From contig WOAB01000619.1 of NCBI GenBank assembly GCA_027886185.1, positions 1,612,001-1,676,000 of the forward strand: a stretch of DNA of 64,000 bases, read 5' to 3'. Origin of the DNA: Rheum nobile. Lineage: Eukaryota > Streptophyta > Magnoliopsida > Caryophyllales > Polygonaceae. This document shows, one piece after another, positions 62,969-64,000 of this stretch. The notes under the pieces are model-generated. The model was not told where the DNA came from and did not search any database. It saw only the letters and a list, made by a program, of their open reading frames with translations. Numbering within the stretch: position 1 is the first letter of the stretch; each line of letters begins with the position of its first letter. The translations under genes were made by a program, and so were the position numbers.

Positions 62969-64000
62969 TATAACACCCCCAGATCAGTGGTGCTACAGTG
63001 CCATAGTCCCGAAGGATTATAAGGCGGGTAAAATAAAAATTTGCGAAACATAACCCATATATATAATATACCAAAAGCAGCACATCGGAAAACCTGTAAA
63101 ACCTGTCCAGAGTTTGAAACCACAATCAAACTTAACATACAGAAAATACAACACTTTACAACCCAAAAACCAACAACTAAAAACCAAAAGCCAATACATC
63201 AAGTTCCACCACTTCAAAGTACAAAACCAAAACGACATGTACAACCAAATCAAAGTCCACCAAAAGAGAAGAGTCCTCGACTCCAAAACCGATGGTGATC
63301 AGAATCCTCCTTGCTGGCGCTAAACCTGAAAAGCCTGATTGACTGGGGGACCCGATACCCCAGCCAACCACGGCATGTAAACCGCAGTTGGTCAGTCTCT
63401 CGAAAGACTGGCAAAACTCCTCAAGCCAAAACAGTTTCAAAACCATATAATTATCACGGCAATCAACAATACCAAACAACAACAGATCATATAATATATA
63501 TATACTTATATAACATAACTACACTTGACTATCATCACACCAACCATTTAACCAACCATACGTCAAAACGCAAACATAAACACACACTAACACAATCGAT
63601 CAATTACCCATTCTTATCCAATTCTACACGATACTAACCTCTTCCATCCAACCTCAAACTCATCACAAGCATAAATGAAAGAACGACCCAATCCAACTTC
63701 CTCTCTATTAATAATACCTCGATCAACAACTCTAAGCGCATACCTATCTTACTACTGACTTACAACCAAAGCTAACCAATAATACAGAACTCACTACTGC
63801 ACTTAACACAACAAACTCAGTTAACCTTCACATCAACAAACACATAAGCATTAATGAGATAAACATCACATAATACAATCATTACCAGAATAACGATCCA
63901 GGCCAGCCACCCTTCTGGTGCCGCCTTCAAACCCAACTTGCATTGGCCCACACCCTCAAGATGGGAAACCAATCTATACACTCAACCAACACAACCAATC
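62969..64000 (-). repeat. 5' LTR of the LARD-like element, cut by the window end
   Basis: It begins TATAACACCCCC (TGTAACACCCCC in the other copy) and matches 58255-59287 closely. Confidence 0.9.

Larger units (their letters stand above)
58255..64000 (-). mobile_element. Long-LTR non-coding element (LARD-like), Tekay-like ends, minus strand
   Basis: The 3' LTR is 58255-61464 (3.2 kb), the internal region about 1.5 kb, and the 5' LTR from 62969 runs past the window. The primer site (62964-62953, minus TGGTATCAGAGC) and polypurine tract (minus AAGGGGGGGAGAA, 61477-61465) give the orientation. The tract is preceded on the minus strand by a GAGTTTCGAGGACGAAACT line, usual before the 3' LTR of Tekay/Del elements. 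No gag or pol is recognisable. Over the 1032 bases of 5' LTR in the window I count about a dozen differences from the 3' LTR, nearly all transitions, so it inserted recently. The left flank is GGCGC; the right should match. Confidence 0.88.

Overview
The window is a stretch of nuclear DNA from a flowering plant, made almost entirely of transposable elements inserted into one another. I found no intact host gene, tRNA or rRNA. The plant assignment rests on the element families: Athila-like, Tat-like and CRM-like Ty3/gypsy elements, a Tekay-like long-LTR element, CACTA and hAT DNA transposons, and primer-binding sites matching tRNA-Asp and initiator tRNA-Met. The density suggests pericentromeric or other heterochromatin. 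I cannot name the species.

Layout. 1-4835: 3' part of Athila-like element 1 (protease, ATHILA ORF-1, LTR). 4836-6750: 3' end of a CACTA transposon with a captured exon. 6751-7752: Tat-like protease/RT remnant. 7753-28333: a Tat LTR split by a CRM-like element on the minus strand (7803-27854, TSD TTGAG). That element is itself split by a plus-strand CRM-like element (12027-17230, TSD CATTG) and a minus-strand Athila-like element 2 (20457-26946, TSD GAAAC). 28337-29847: Tat gag/protease/RT remnant. 29848-40537: Athila-like element 3, carrying a CACTA transposon with host-like exons (32519-37266, TSD AGG) and a Tekay-like solo LTR (37736-40029). 40538-45929: Athila-like element 4. 45930-46437: gag start and a Tat integrase piece. 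46441-48194: CRM-like integrase remnant holding a hAT element (47243-48153, TSD GCTAGAAG). 48195-58254: Athila-like element 5, the only one with RT, RNase H and integrase, holding a CRM-like solo LTR (54805-56133, TSD CATTA). 58255 to the end: a non-coding element with 3.2 kb LTRs.

How the parts relate. Elements 1-4 keep gag and/or protease but have no RT or integrase, so they look like non-autonomous relatives that would depend on a partner resembling element 5. All five Athila-like copies share a two-hairpin element just after pol, with a constant 15-nt gap and one compensatory base-pair change. Most striking is a 12-bp CG-rich motif (CCGCGAYCGCGG), usually in pairs 20 bp apart. It occurs in LTRs, in non-coding spacers, in the gag-protease and RNase H-integrase linkers, and in the unrelated Tekay-like solo LTR. 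In elements 3 and 4, loss of exactly one 20-bp unit breaks the gag-protease frame. I consider the paired motif and the two-hairpin element the best candidates for something undescribed.
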